Assembly: GCA_030180135.1 (NCBI GenBank)
Contig: CM058237.1
Span: 36,973,126 to 37,037,125, forward strand
Direction: 5' to 3'
DNA from: Orychophragmus violaceus
Lineage: Eukaryota > Streptophyta > Magnoliopsida > Brassicales > Brassicaceae
Length of the DNA stretch: 64,000 nucleotides
Part shown: piece after piece, positions 31,614-43,254 of the stretch
How positions within the stretch are numbered: the first letter of the stretch is position 1
Layout: each line of letters starts with the position of its first letter
Program-made: the position numbers and the translations under genes
The notes under the pieces: model-generated
The model's database searches: none
Told to the model about the DNA's origin: nothing
What the model saw: only the letters and a program-made list of their open reading frames with translations

Positions 31614-32050
31614 TACAAGAAAATGGTCCTATAACATCATTTATTTAATATATTTGCATTACTTATAAGCGATGCAAATCATGTTTGCATCATTTAAATA
31701 AATGACTCTGAAAGTGGTGACGCAAATATTTACATCAGTTTAAACAATTGTTGTAAATATTTGTATCAATTATTGTAATCGATATAAACTAGTATCAATT
31801 ACAAAAAACAATGTTAAATTTTGCATCAGTTAATATAACCGATTCTAGAATTTGCTACAATTATAACAATTGACACTAAAAACAATGATTTTTAACAATC
31901 GTATCATTTACCATAATCGATATAAAATATTTTTGCTAACTATAGTATATTTTTAGGCATAATTATGTGTCCCACATCATTTGTAAAGTGATACAAATTT
32001 TTGCCTTGATTTTAGCATTTTAATAATTAAAATAAATTAATCTAATATGA
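31614..32050 (+). mobile_element. CACTA-like DNA transposon end
   Basis: The segment begins CACTACAAGAAAA, the terminal sequence typical of plant CACTA (En/Spm) elements. It is followed by about 400 bases of short words in both orientations (GATGCAAAT, TTGCATCATTT, TTTGCATCAGTT, GTGATACAAAT), as in the subterminal repeats bound by CACTA transposases. The matching right end (TTTTCTTGTAGTG) is not present before the host exon, so this is a truncated end or deletion derivative. The right boundary is approximate. Confidence 0.55.
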
Positions 32051-32061
32051 TTAGTTTTAAC

Positions 32062-32708
32062 TCCAAAGTCAAAAGCATACGGAGTGATATTTCAAGACGG
32101 AAATGGAGTGTTACACAAGGCAGAGCTGGCGAAAAACGCAATGAACGAGGTGATTTTGTCCCCAGGTGCCATAGGGAGCCCGCAGCTGCTGATGCTGAGC
32201 GGTGTGGGTCCTATGGCTCATCTTGCGGCTCACGGGATTAAACCGGTTGTCTTAGACCATCCAATGGTTGGACAAGGGACGGGAGATAATCCAATGAATG
32301 TCATCGTCATTCCTTCTCCTACGCCAGTGGAGATTTCTCTAATACAAGTTGTTGGGATCACAAAAGTTGATAGTTATATCGAAGGAGCAAGTGGCATCAT
32401 CTTCTCTTACAGTTGGACTCACAAATATTTCCATGGCGTTTTGAATTATCTACTGATGTATAATATATATAAACATATTAAACGTTATTACAACTATATT
32501 ATTTACTATGCGCTAATGTTTTTTAATTTCTTTTGTTGTTTAAGATGGAGACAAGCCGTACTACCACATCTACATCACTCTCGACTCAATCCATCACAGA
32601 TTTTTTCAAATCCCCATTATTAAATGCGACCGTAAAAGCCGGTAAAATCCTCCAGAAAGTGGCGGGACCGGTCTCGAGAGGTCATTTGGATCTTAGGAAC
32701 ACAAACCC
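32062..32708 (+). pseudogene. HOTHEAD/mandelonitrile-lyase-like GMC oxidoreductase, middle part
   Basis: This is host gene sequence encoding the middle of a GMC oxidoreductase. The first exon (about 32062-32470) contains the GMC signature 2 region GAIGSPQLLMLSGVG (32165-32209), then HPMVGQGTGDNPMN and IEGASGIIFSYSW. An AT-rich intron of about 80 bases follows. A second exon (from about 32545) encodes SITDFFKSPLLNA and RGHLDLRNTNP before the copia insertion. The FAD-binding N-terminal exons are missing, replaced by the CACTA-like DNA. The family are FAD enzymes; HOTHEAD acts in cuticle formation, but which paralog this is cannot be told. The gene resumes at 63505. Confidence 0.8.
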
Positions 32709-33408
32709 TGTTAAGACTATTGATCCGGTTAGTTTAGTCTTCACTAGTGTCCTAAGTTGTTCAAATTTGTTTACGTTCTTGCAGGTTTGTTTTCAAAGAA
32801 GGCATAAACGATATGAACACAGGAATTTGGTGACCCAGACTTTACCGAAGCTACTGTCTGGGGGTGGATCCAAACCATCAAGCTTGCACTATGATCAGAT
32901 TATGTAGAATCAAACGCAACTAACACAATCTTGTTTTGATCACATATACTTGCGGAGCAAGCTTACATACCTTAGGAGAGAGGCGTTCTACCGAGAGAGA
33001 GACGGAGAAGACACCTCTGCTCGTCGCCGGAGAAGAAGAACTGCCACGGAATCAGGGACCAATCGTCGAGGTCCTAACAGGAGATCTTGTGCTTCGCCGT
33101 CAAGATCTCCTTCTGACTGATCGCCTCTTCTTTCCCTCCTTTGAACTCTTGATTCGTGTAGTCTGAAACTTCGAATGCTCTGTTTCTCTCTTTCTCTGTA
33201 ACTTGTCTAACGAACAAGATGACTCGTTGTAACAGCTTTATAACGACCTTTTGCTGGGCCAATTTTCAGCTTAAGGCCCAGCTGAATTAATGATCGGTTT
33301 AGCTAGTAAACGACCTGGACTGATTCTGTTTGGCCCGTCTGAGAAATAACCCGAAATCCGGTTGATGACCCGCGTGCTGACCCGACCAAATTGAGACAAC
33401 CACTCACA
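32709..33408 (-). repeat. 3' LTR of the outer copia (intact copy)
   Basis: This 700-bp LTR runs from TGTTAAGACTATTGATCC to CCACTCACA. It is followed by ATCTCCACCTTTGTCG, the complement of a polypurine tract. It matches the segmented partner at 45552-45718 and 62965-63499 and the extra piece at 47615-47887. Confidence 0.85.
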
Positions 33409-33494
33409 ATCTCCACCTTTGTCGAACCATTTGTCTGAAAAACACAAACCTTAGCCGCATAGCTTCTCTCAACCTCTTTACTCAATCCGAAACC

Positions 33495-34173
33495 ATGTCC
33501 GATCAAAACACACCGGAAATACCTTCCTCGCCTGGCTATTTCGACTTGTTCATCGTGAGCGGTTCTACCCCGCCTCTGTCTCCATCTGTCCAGCTTCCTC
33601 CAAACCTTCCCGAATCGTTCTTTCGAACAACCATACCGGTGTCGAATCCACTTCCTCCGACACTACCGATACCGAGTTAAAACCCCTCGACTCCACCACA
33701 GACTCCTTCGCCTTCGCCTTCGCCGAATCGAGCTCCTCCGATAGACTTCGAGTCTGAACCAAGTAAGTACTCGAACTTTTTATACTCTTCCTTTATGTAG
33801 AAACAAGATCCGATTTCCTGCTTGAATGGAGTTTTGAGTTGGTCTAACCCGATCTTCTCAAACCCTAACTCCGATTTTCTTTGCTTGTGTCCTTTCAGAT
33901 CGCGCAGAGAGAGCCGCATACGAGATGCTTCCAGCATGCACAGAGTAAGCCCTTCTAACCCAGTAGGATTACTCACTTCCTTTAGATCTGTCATTTCTGA
34001 GTTCCAATCTAACATGCATGTTTGTTATTTCCGAGAAACTAACCTGTTTCTATTTTCTTTGTACTCGTGCGAGATGACCCAACCAACATGACCATCAAAG
34101 AGTATGCCTTCCTTCGCTCAGGTGGAGACCCTCATTGTTACGAGGCACTTCACGAACGAATTTCCAGGTAAGC
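33495..34173 (+). other. Possible captured exons, antisense to the outer copia
   Basis: Between LTR and RNase H lies about 800 bp with gene-like features on the opposite strand. There is a Pro/Ser-rich frame from an ATG at 33495 (MSDQNTPEIPSSPGYFDLF) to 33680, continuing past one stop to CCAA|GTAAGT at 33762/33763. A pyrimidine-rich acceptor CTTTCAG ends at 33898. A short exon encodes RAERAAYEMLP before another GTAAG donor at 33945. A further frame encodes KEYAFLRSGGDPHCYEAL and ends at a GTAAGC donor near 34170. Product not recognised. It could be a transduplicated host gene fragment; exon 2 to 3 phase could not be resolved. Confidence 0.4.
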
Positions 34174-34234
34174 ACTTAGTTAACTCCACTATATCCCGAA
34201 TGAAATGAATCTTTAGTAGCAACGTGTTTAGTCC

Positions 34235-35577
34235 TGTCGTGATGAACCACATTCTTAGCTAGGCATATAGCACTCTATGAATCACAATTGAGCTTGAATG
34301 AACTGAAACTGAACCCTAATTCATTGCAAAACTCGCGTAGTCATAGGCCTTCTTTTGTTGCTTCTGACAGAGCCATGTATTCAGCCTCTGTAGTAGACAA
34401 AGCTACTACATGTTGAAGAGTGGCTCTCCAACTTACGGTGTTCCCACCGACTTGAAATGCGTATCCCATCACTGACCTTCTTCTGTCAAGGCCAGTGGCA
34501 TAATCTGAATCACAAAATCCCTCTATCTCAAAGTGTTATGACGTTGAGAAGTGAAGACACACCCCTACTGCTCCTTGTAGATACCGTAGAATCCATTTTA
34601 TAGCTTCCCAATGATCCCTTTCTTGTCTTGCCATAAACCTGCTTACAAGACAAATAGCATACCCCAAATCTGGTCTAGAGCCGATCATTGCGTAAATCAA
34701 GCTCCCTACTGCGCTAGCATAGGGAACATATTCCATGATCGCTGATTTTATAGCCCATTCCTTCTCTGTCAAACTCTTTAGCTTAAACTGAGAATTTACG
34801 GGCGTAACAACAACCTTGCGGTTGTGCATATTAAAAGTTTTCAAAACCTGATTCAGATATCTTTCCTGAGATAGCTTGAGAGTCCCTTTCTTCCTATCTC
34901 TGATGATTTCCATTCCAAGAATTTCGTCTGCTGGCCCCAAATCCTTCATTTCAAATTCTGATCCCAAAATCTCTTTCAGTTTTTTGATACTCCCTTTATC
35001 CCTTGCAGCTATTAACATATCATCTATGTATAGAAGTAGATAAATACTGTTTTCCACTTACTTGCCTTTATGGTAGACACAAGGATCCTTGATGCATCTG
35101 TTGAACCCATGAGATTTGATGAACTCATTGAATCTCTGGTTCCACTGCCTTGGAGATTGCTTAAGCCCGTAAAGAGACTTTTAGTAAGCAAACCTTTCCT
35201 TCCTGACCTTTCTTGATGAATCCTTCTGGCTGATCCATAAAGATTTCCTCATCTAGAACTCCATTCAGGAATGCAGTCTTGACATCGAGTTGTTCTAACT
35301 CCATATCATAGTTGACCACAATAGATAGCATGATCCTGATGGAGACGTGCTTGACTACATGTGAGAATATCTCATTGTAGTCAATGCCTTCTACCTGAGT
35401 GAAACCTTTCGCCACAAGTCTTGCCTTGTATCTTGTAGGTTCTACTCCTGGTATTCCATCCTTTATCTTGAATATCCATTTGCAACCGACGATCTTCTTG
35501 TTTGACGGTCTGTCAACTATTTCCCAAGTCGCACTTTTATCTAAGGAATCTTTTCTTCCATAATAGCAACCTTCCAC
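34235..35577 (-). pseudogene. Outer copia RT and RNase H relic
   Basis: 35577-35161 encodes the RT N-terminal half (KWIFKIKDG, KARLVAKGFTQVEGIDYNE, LDVKTAFLNGVLDEEI). 35057-34536 encodes the second half with the catalytic LLYIDDMLI and YASAVGSLIYAMIGSRPD. About 34530-34235 is RNase H (GFCDSDYATGLDRRRS, STTEAEYMALSEATKEG) after a frameshift. The active-site Asp pair is kept, but a gap between 35060 and 35160 and frame breaks separate the pieces. These are parts of one decayed polyprotein. Confidence 0.85.
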
Positions 35578-36061
35578 TTCTCCCAGTCTTTGCTTTTTCT
35601 AGCTTCTGCATACGTCCTTCGTTCTTCTAACTGAATGACTTCTGCACTTGCCAGTGCATAGGCAACATAGTCCCCACTTTCGAACATAGCTGGTCGCTTC
35701 TTTTTCCTCTGAGCCCTATCTCTTATGAGTAGGTAGTTCTTTGCTGCTTTAACTGCTTTTGGAGTTTCTTCCTTATCAGACTCTTCCTCAGAATCTAGTT
35801 CTTCTGTGTGTGAAATTGCTCCACCTTGCTCAGTAACCTCTGTGCCCTCTGTAGTTCCATTAGCCTTTGTACTGTCTGTAGTTTCAGTGCCTTCTATAGT
35901 TTCTGTACCTTCGACATTTCCTGAATCCTCTATGGTCTTAGATGATTCTGTCTGTTCTTCACTCTATTCTGAGTTGATCCTGACTTGTTGCTTCTGATAA
36001 TACACCCTTTCCTCATCAAAGATCACATTCCTGCTTGTGGTTACTCGATCTTCTTCGGGTA
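35578..36061 (-). pseudogene. Outer copia integrase-RT linker relic
   Basis: Minus-strand traces of the acidic linker between integrase and RT are present (for example a YVAYALASAEV-like stretch near 35660). They run up to the TSD of the young nested copia, and the same linker continues at 43255. Confidence 0.5.
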
Positions 36062-36066
36062 GCCAC

Positions 36067-36713
36067 TGTTGGAATTGTGTCCAGTAATCTCGGTACTGTC
36101 TCTAGAAAGTAAGAGTATGTCGAGATCAGACATAAGTCATATAATACTGGGGATCATGATGGCTTGCTAGAGTCCGCTCATGATCTATAAGTCTTGGACT
36201 TATTGCCTTTATTATATGATCCCATATGGGTCACACGCCTAAGCTAACAGGAAAATGTGTTGGAACGGCTTAGCAGAAGTACGACAAAAGTGCCAGGCAT
36301 TTGTCGTATTAAGAGAGAAAGATTAATGGGTCTGATTAAATCCATGGGATTTAATCAGATTGGTGTTTTGGGCCCATAAGCCCAAAAGGGAAAGAGAAGA
36401 CTTTTAATGATCAAAAGCCAAATCTCTTTCTCCCCAACCCGAACCCTAGCCACCTAGCCGCGGCCTCTCTCTCCCTCTGCGCCTCTCTTCCTCGTGGTCT
36501 AGCAGCCATTCCTGTGATCGCGTGTGTGAACCTTTGGAGGATTCATCCCTCGGTGCATCTATCTGATCTCTGACCTGTTCTATTCCTTCCGCTGCAACAA
36601 ACAGGTAAAAGGTGAGATCATCTAATGTTTCTATTCAAGAGAACCTAGATCTGTATGTTTAGGTTGATATGAATCTGTGAATTACATCAGGATCAACCAA
36701 ACGAATTCCTACA
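36067..36713 (+). repeat. 5' LTR of the young copia
   Basis: It runs from TGTTGGAATTGTGTCC to GAATTCCTACA, followed by GTGGTATCAGAGC. A donor-like ACAG|GTAAAA is at 36604/36605 after TTCCGCTGCAACAA. Unlike the 22592-23268 LTR it lacks CGATCG words. Confidence 0.9.
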
Positions 36714-38417
36714 GTGGTATCAGAGCCATTGGTTCTTAGGATTTCTTGTTTTAGATTCATGTTTAGGTTGTTTTAATCTGTTTAGAAGTGTTTTGAATCA
36801 TATATTGATAAGATAAATCACTTAAGAAACAATTTTGAATCCTAAACACACTAAAGGAATCGCAAACCGAGCTATATGACTCGGGTTTTGCGATCGGCCG
36901 AGATGATGAACCGATGGCCAAGCCGTTCGTATGGATCGCGCGTTGGCCGGTTGCATCACTCGACCGTGAGGGGCAGGCGCAAACCGATCGCATGGCTCGG
37001 CCGAAATCGATCGCAAGGATCCAATCGGCCCGACCGCATGGATCGAAGCCACTCGCGTTCTGCCGAGAGCCGAGCGTCGTCTCGATCGCGTCTCGGCCTG
37101 AATCGTCCCGCCACCGTCCCGAGCGTCCCGTGCGTAAGTCGAGATGAGCCGAGCATCGGCCGAGCATCGTCGCGAGAGAGATGGACCGATCTCGGATCGC
37201 GTCCGTTGATCGCGGCTGGCCGATGTCGCGTCTCGATTGCGGCTAGGTCACGGCCTGAATGGGCCGGTTCGGTTCATTTGACGGTTCGTTTTAAAATTTT
37301 AATTAAAACTGATTCGTTCTGGTTTAATAAACAGATTTTAATAATTTTATTAAATCTGGTTAAACCGGGATAAGAAATCCAATGTCGAAAGAATTATTGG
37401 ATTTTGTGCCTAAACCAGGATTTTCTAATTTGATTTGGTTGGACCAAATAAATTGAGAAAATCCGGTTTAGTAAATAACCGGTTGACAATTGTGGTCATC
37501 GTAGTAATTAAAATTTGGTTAGACCAACTTTAATGAACCAGACCGGTTATGTCAAATAATTGGACAATTGGGTCATGTCTTGGACATGGACCAATTCTTG
37601 GGCCTCGGGCCAAGAAGTTAAAAACAATTGGGCCAATTATTTGAGTCTTTCTTCATATCAATTTAAAGTTTATTTTATAAAATTATAAAGTCGATTTTAA
37701 ATTAAAGTTTCCGAGATTTTGAAATTAGAAAGTTTCTTAAAATAGAAATTTCTGAATTTGCGGGTTTTGGATTTTAAGAAATTTCTAAAGTTAGAAAGTT
37801 TCCGTTTTTAGAAAGTTTCCAATTTTAGAAAGTTTCCAAAAATAGTAGGTTTCCAAAAATGGAAAGTTTCCCGAAATAGTAATCTTCTATTTTGGGAATG
37901 AATTTTAAATAAACCTACGAACCTCAAATAATATCAAGCGTTGGATGTCTTGTCCATTCTATGTCAGCTGTCGAAGCCCATTCAATTGTATTCATGGCCT
38001 TACAGTGTGAGGGTGTCTGCTTTTGCGTGGATAAGACGGTTTGTGATTCATAAATGTCATTGGGAGTCCCAGACATTAATGATTACATGACTGTATAGTC
38101 TGGTTTTCTTGACTGGGCCATCGGGAGTCCCGGGCCTTGAGACATCAGAGTGGATTGGGCCTCGGGCCCAGATTCACAACCAAGAGTTATATCACGGATA
38201 TAATTAGCCGACATAGGGCTTACCGATATAAGCTAAGGTTGGGTGACGGCCAGTGGCCCACTTTAATCTTAGTTATATGTGGATCTTGGAATCATTATAT
38301 TCTATTGAGGGTAACTGATGTTATTGAATATAATGCATGATTAATCATATTAAATTTAATACGAGATTAATCATATTGAACATATTAACTAAAATCCTTT
38401 TATCTTAATTTTCAGTT
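36714..38417 (+). other. Leader of the young copia with CG-rich block
   Basis: At 36890-37260, where the palindromic arms hold CGATCGATG words, this copy has a CG-dense block rich in GGCCGA, CGATCG and GTCTCG. TTTCTAAA-type repeats follow at 37680-37880. The acceptor-like TTTTCAG ends at 38415, three bases before gag. Splicing from 36605 would remove about 1.8 kb including the primer site. The open frames at 36763-37373 look like by-products of CG-rich DNA. Confidence 0.55.
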
Positions 38418-39438
38418 ATGACTAGCACAAACAATCAAAACACTTTCTCGATCCGGTCTGTCCTTAAGATGGACAAGCTGAACGGATCAAATTTCTTGAC
38501 TTGGTCGCGGAACCTGAGGCTAGACCTCAGACAGGAGAGAAAGGACTATGTCCTTGAGAGAGCTCTCCCCGTAAGGATCGGGTCCAATGCTTCTCATGCA
38601 GTATATGATGCTTGGAATAAGCATTATAATGATGCGGTAGATGTGCGTGGTCTGATATTGGCTACCATGGACTCAGACTTGCAGAAGCAATATGAGAACA
38701 TGGAGTCGCCAATAGAGAAGATCAGCAGCCTGAAATTGAAATTTCAGGAGCAGATAAGAGTGGAGAGATACCGGTTGGTTAAGTCTCTCACTAGCTGCAA
38801 GCTACCAAATGATAATCCAATGAGTCCTCATGTCAGTAAAATGATGGGTTACATTGATAACCTGAGGAAACTGGATTATCCAGTTAGCCAAGAGTTGGCA
38901 ACTGAAATCATTCTGCAGTCACTGCCGTCAAGCTATGATAAGTTCAGAAAGAACTATATCAAGAAAGGCTTAACGAAGACGCTGACTGAACTGCATGATA
39001 TGCTCAAGACAGTTGAGCCAAACGTGAAGAGTACCCTGTACAATCTCATGAATGAGAAGGGTAGGTTTACGAAACCTAATGCTGACAAGGGTGAAGACAA
39101 AGTTGTCCAGATTTTGAATCATGGCAAGCGTGTGTCTTCTGAGCCCGAGTCAGATACCTCTTACGTTGGTAAAGTGCTGCTACTGTAAGGAGACAGGGCA
39201 TTGGAAGAGAAATTGCATTAAATTCATGGAAGATGATGAGGAGTTAAAGTCGATGTATGCGACTACTTCCTCAGGTATTCATGTTATTACTTCAAGTTCT
39301 ACCTTAAAGGTATTGGATACTGGTTGTGGCACTGATATTTGTGATAATATGCAGAGCCTAAGCAACAGTAGAACGTTGAATGAAGGGCAAGTGAAACTAC
39401 ATGTCTGGAAGGAGCTTGGGATGCTGCCTCAGCCGTAG
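38418..39438 (+). pseudogene. Gag of the young copia, frameshifted before the zinc knuckle
   Basis: The frame from 38418 matches the arm gags until SYVGK, then shifts because GGTAAAGTGC has one extra A relative to GGTAAGTGC in the left arm (about 39172). The first frame ends at 39188. The CCHC knuckle (CCYCKETGHWKRNC) is read in the second frame, 39121-39438, and has Asn for the usual Asp. The nearby VLDTGCGTDIC remnant of protease follows. Since it moved recently, gag also may have been supplied in trans, or the shift arose after insertion. Confidence 0.8.
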
Positions 39439-42400
39439 GGTTTTTCACTTATAGATCCCTTTGAGGCTTGGTTTTGTATTAAATAATTGCTACAATGTAC
39501 CTGCTTTAAGCAGAGTTGTCTTTCATTTTCTTGTAAGAATTTGAATGTTTTTCATTTTGATAAAAGACAAGTTTTGTTCTTTTGATCTTAATGAAATATT
39601 AATTGTAGCACCCTATTCATGGAATGGGTTTTATATCTTAAACCAAAGAGTGCCTAAATGTAACATAAATACCGAATTGGTTTAAATCTGATGAATTAAA
39701 CCTGATTTTTCTTGGCATAAAGTCTTGGTCATATAGAGTAAGTCGAATTCAGAAATCCCATAGTCATGGACTGATGGGCTCATTTGATAATATATCTTAT
39801 GAGACTTGAATTCTGTTTACTGGACCAAAAGGAAAAGGGCCTATCTTAGCCGAGCTAGAGAAAGGCCCAAAGGCTTATTGGACCTGGAACATACTGATGT
39901 ATGTGGCCCAATGAACAGTAATGCCAGAGAAAATTTCCTGTACTTCATTGTCTCTACTGATTACTTCAGTGAGTGTGACTGTGTTCATTTGATGAGACAC
40001 AAGTCGGAATTCTTTTGACATGGTCGAAAGAGTTCCAGAATGAAGTATAGGATCTGAATGACAAAAGTATTAAGACTCTGGATTAAATCACGAGTGAGAA
40101 TACTTAAGTCATTAATTGTGTGATCATCTTAATGAGTGTGAAATCGTTTCACAGCTCATTTCTCCTGAAAACCTGAAGGTGTTTCTGTGAGAAAGAATCA
40201 GATCTTATTAGAAATGATTAAAGATGAGTCACACGAATCTTCCATGATATTATTTAAGAATAACGCTCTAAAATATCTAAGTTTACGCTGAAATAGTTCC
40301 ACAAATATCAGTTGAAAGACACCACGTAAATGTGGATTGGAATCGATCCAAATTTGTCTTTACTGAGTATTTGTAGTTGTGCTACTTCGCTGGTTGTCCT
40401 AGAGAAACTAAGGCTTGTTATTTTTACGACCATTCTGTTTTCTAAGAAGGGAAGTTACTTTCCAAGAAGAACAGTGGGAGTAAAAGTACAACTCGAAGAA
40501 ATTCGAGAAATACAGGAGCCTGAAGTTCGCAGATATGAAAGAATCAGTCACTAATCCGAGAATGAATTCTCGTCATTAGTTCAGCCTGATGATCATTGAA
40601 TGTTCGCATGATCTGATGATCATTGAAAGCGACGAATCTGCGAAATTCAAAGAAGCGAAAGTGAGCCCGGACTCCGAAACAATTACATTTTATGTAAGTT
40701 AGCTTCATCGACCCATTCATGGATAGAAGCAAACATATCGGAGTTGGAATCTTCGTTCTGTTGAAGTAGACAAGGTTTTGACTTGAACAGGAACGAAGCG
40801 GAACTGTGTGTTTACTAATAGATTAGTGGGAGCGATATTGCATTTCTCATAGTGTATGTCGCTGACATACTGATTCTCGGATATAACGTCCCAACGCTGT
40901 AGTCTGTAAAGGACTAGCTTGGGAGTTGGTTTAATTAATGACATGGGTAAAGCCACGTAGTTCTTGGATTTTGGATCCAGAGACAGAGATCCAAAAGAGC
41001 TGGTAGGATAAAGTCAGGATTCTTAAATTGACAAAGTCCTACACGTTTTGAGCAATCCAAGAAGGGTTTTATGCCAATGTCACATGGCATTAAGTTAAGC
41101 AAGATACATTATCCTACGATAACTGCTGAGCTTAAATGCATGGATGAGATTCCATATGCGTCGGCAATTGGATCTATCATGTATGCCATGAAACGTACTT
41201 GTTTGATGTTGCTTTAATGTTAAGCAAGACAAGTAAAGACCAGTCAAATCCAGCAAAGAATCACTGGATTGCCGTAAAGAATATCCTAAAGTATTTTAGG
41301 AATACTAAGGATAAATTCTAGAGTTACGGAGAAAGTGAGGTGCTACGAGTCGGTAGAGTTTGAAAGGCAAGTTTCCAATAGACAAAGATGATTTCCGATC
41401 ACAGTCCGGTTATATCTTGTGTCTATCTGGCGGTGCAAGGCACTGTTGCTGACTCAATGACTTAAGCTGAACATTTCGCAGCTTGGGAAGTGGCGAAAGA
41501 GGTTGTTTGGAAAGAAGAGTTCGTCACTGAACTTGATGTGATTCCCAGCATAGATGAGACTAGCTGCACATCAGAGGTCCAAACACCTTGAGGATAGGTA
41601 TAACCTATTCCGTAAGATAAATGACAGAGATGTTAAGTAGATCAGCAAGTTTCAACGAATGAGAACGTTGCTAATCTATTAACGAAGCCACTCCTTAGAC
41701 CTAAGCACGAGTCGCGGACTGTTGCTGTAGGATAAGTGAAATTAAGATGTAGTCTTAATTTCAGTGGGAGTTATTAAAGGGCTTTATTTAGTTATTGGAT
41801 ATGTTCTTGAAATAACATTTAAGATGTTTAATGAAATTATTATTTCAAGATTATTTTAACTGTGATGAAATAATCGTTCCAAAGTGATATAAACCATTTT
41901 ATAGGTCATCGAAGTAAATGACTTGATCTTGAGTTATCAAAGTCATTTAGCTTGATCATGAGACCCTATATTTGATAAATGACTTATATCATTGTGTCCC
42001 TAGTCGAAGGTTGTTGAAATTGGAACACCAACAACCGTGTGAGACTGGATTGGTACGTGACTTATGACAAAGTCTCAGTGTGTCATAGATGCGCGGCATC
42101 AAAGTCAGTACATAGGTGTATGTTGGGGAACATACGACCGGACATGACCCGCTTATAAGAACTCTTCAGGATATTTATATCTGTGTCATAAGAGATTCTT
42201 ACTACGACTATAGAGTATAGTCCTTAGACCTGAGTTCACATGCATGTGACTGCACATGGACTGATGTACTTTGATCATTGTCTAACGCTATCGTTCTGTG
42301 ATAGCTATAAGGACCTTGTTTGGGTACATCATGAAATGAGTAGTTTACAGTGATGGAACAAGATGGGATTTGTCCCTCCAATATAAATGGAGTGAATATC

Positions 42401-42607
42401 TCTAGGCCAATCGGAGACTTGAATACTGGAAAACGCATGGCCATGCTCAAACGGACTTTCCCGAGTCGTTTGGATTGTCAGTATCAAATCAGAGTCCGAT
42501 GAACAAGATTAGGCTTTATAAGGATGACACCAATCTTGCCTTATGACTAATCGAGATATTGAGACAAAAGGATTATGAATACAGAGATTCCAGTACAAGT
42601 GGGAGAT
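39439..42607 (+). pseudogene. Pol relic and 3' block of the young copia
   Basis: Degenerate integrase (39806-40020), linker (40330-40560, one 98-bp unit), RT (about 40740-41220) and RNase H relics (to about 41730) are recognisable by alignment with the arms. The 3' block has the hairpin ACTATAGAGTATAGT at 42207-42221. There is no open pol frame. Confidence 0.75.
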
Positions 42608-43254
42608 TGTTGGAATTGTGTCCAGTAATCTCGGTACTGTCTCTAGAAAGTAAGAGTATGTCGAGATCAGACATAAGTCATATAATACTGGGGATCATGA
42701 TGGCTTGCTAGAGTCCGCTCATGATCTATAAGTCTTGGACTTATTGCCTTTATTATATGATCCCATATGGGTCACACGCCTAAGCTAACAGGAAAATGTG
42801 TTGGAACGGCTTAGCAGAAGTACGACAAAAGTGCCAGGCATTTGTCGTATTAAGAGAGAAAGATTAATGGGTCTGATTAAATCCATGGGATTTAATCAGA
42901 TTGGTGTTTTGGGCCCATAAGCCCAAAAGGGAAAGAGAAGACTTTTAATGATCAAAAGCCAAATCTCTTTCTCCCCAACCCGAACCCTAGCCACCTAGCC
43001 GCGGCCTCTCTCTCCCTCTGCGCCTCTCTTCCTCGTGGTCTAGCAGCCATTCCTGTGATCGCGTGTGTGAACCTTTGGAGGATTCATCCCTCGGTGCATC
43101 TATCTGATCTCTGACCTGTTCTATTCCTTCCGCTGCAACAAACAGGTAAAAGGTGAGATCATCTAATGTTTCTATTCAAGAGAACCTAGATCTGTATGTT
43201 TAGGTTGATATGAATCTGTGAATTACATCAGGATCAACCAAACGAATTCCTACA
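42608..43254 (+). repeat. 3' LTR of the young copia
   Basis: It has the same length and, as far as direct reading shows, the same sequence as the 5' LTR. It is followed by TSD GCCAC and the resumed integrase region of the outer copia. Confidence 0.9.

Larger units (their letters stand above)
36067..43254 (+). mobile_element. Young non-autonomous copia copy with identical LTRs
   Basis: The LTRs 36067-36713 and 42608-43254 are both 647 bp and identical by eye. The TSD GCCAC is at 36062-36066 and 43255-43259. The primer site TGGTATCAGAGC is at 36715-36726 and the polypurine tract ends at 42607. It carries gag with one frameshift and the same decayed pol as the palindromic arms. It splits the integrase region of the outer copia. 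Identical LTRs mean very recent insertion, so enzymes must have come from another element. Confidence 0.92.

Noticed and set aside
36763..37373. Overlapping open frames up to 165 codons in the leader of the young copia
   Set aside because: CG-rich DNA with few stop codons gives open frames on both strands. The position is a leader and predicted intron, with no recognisable domain.
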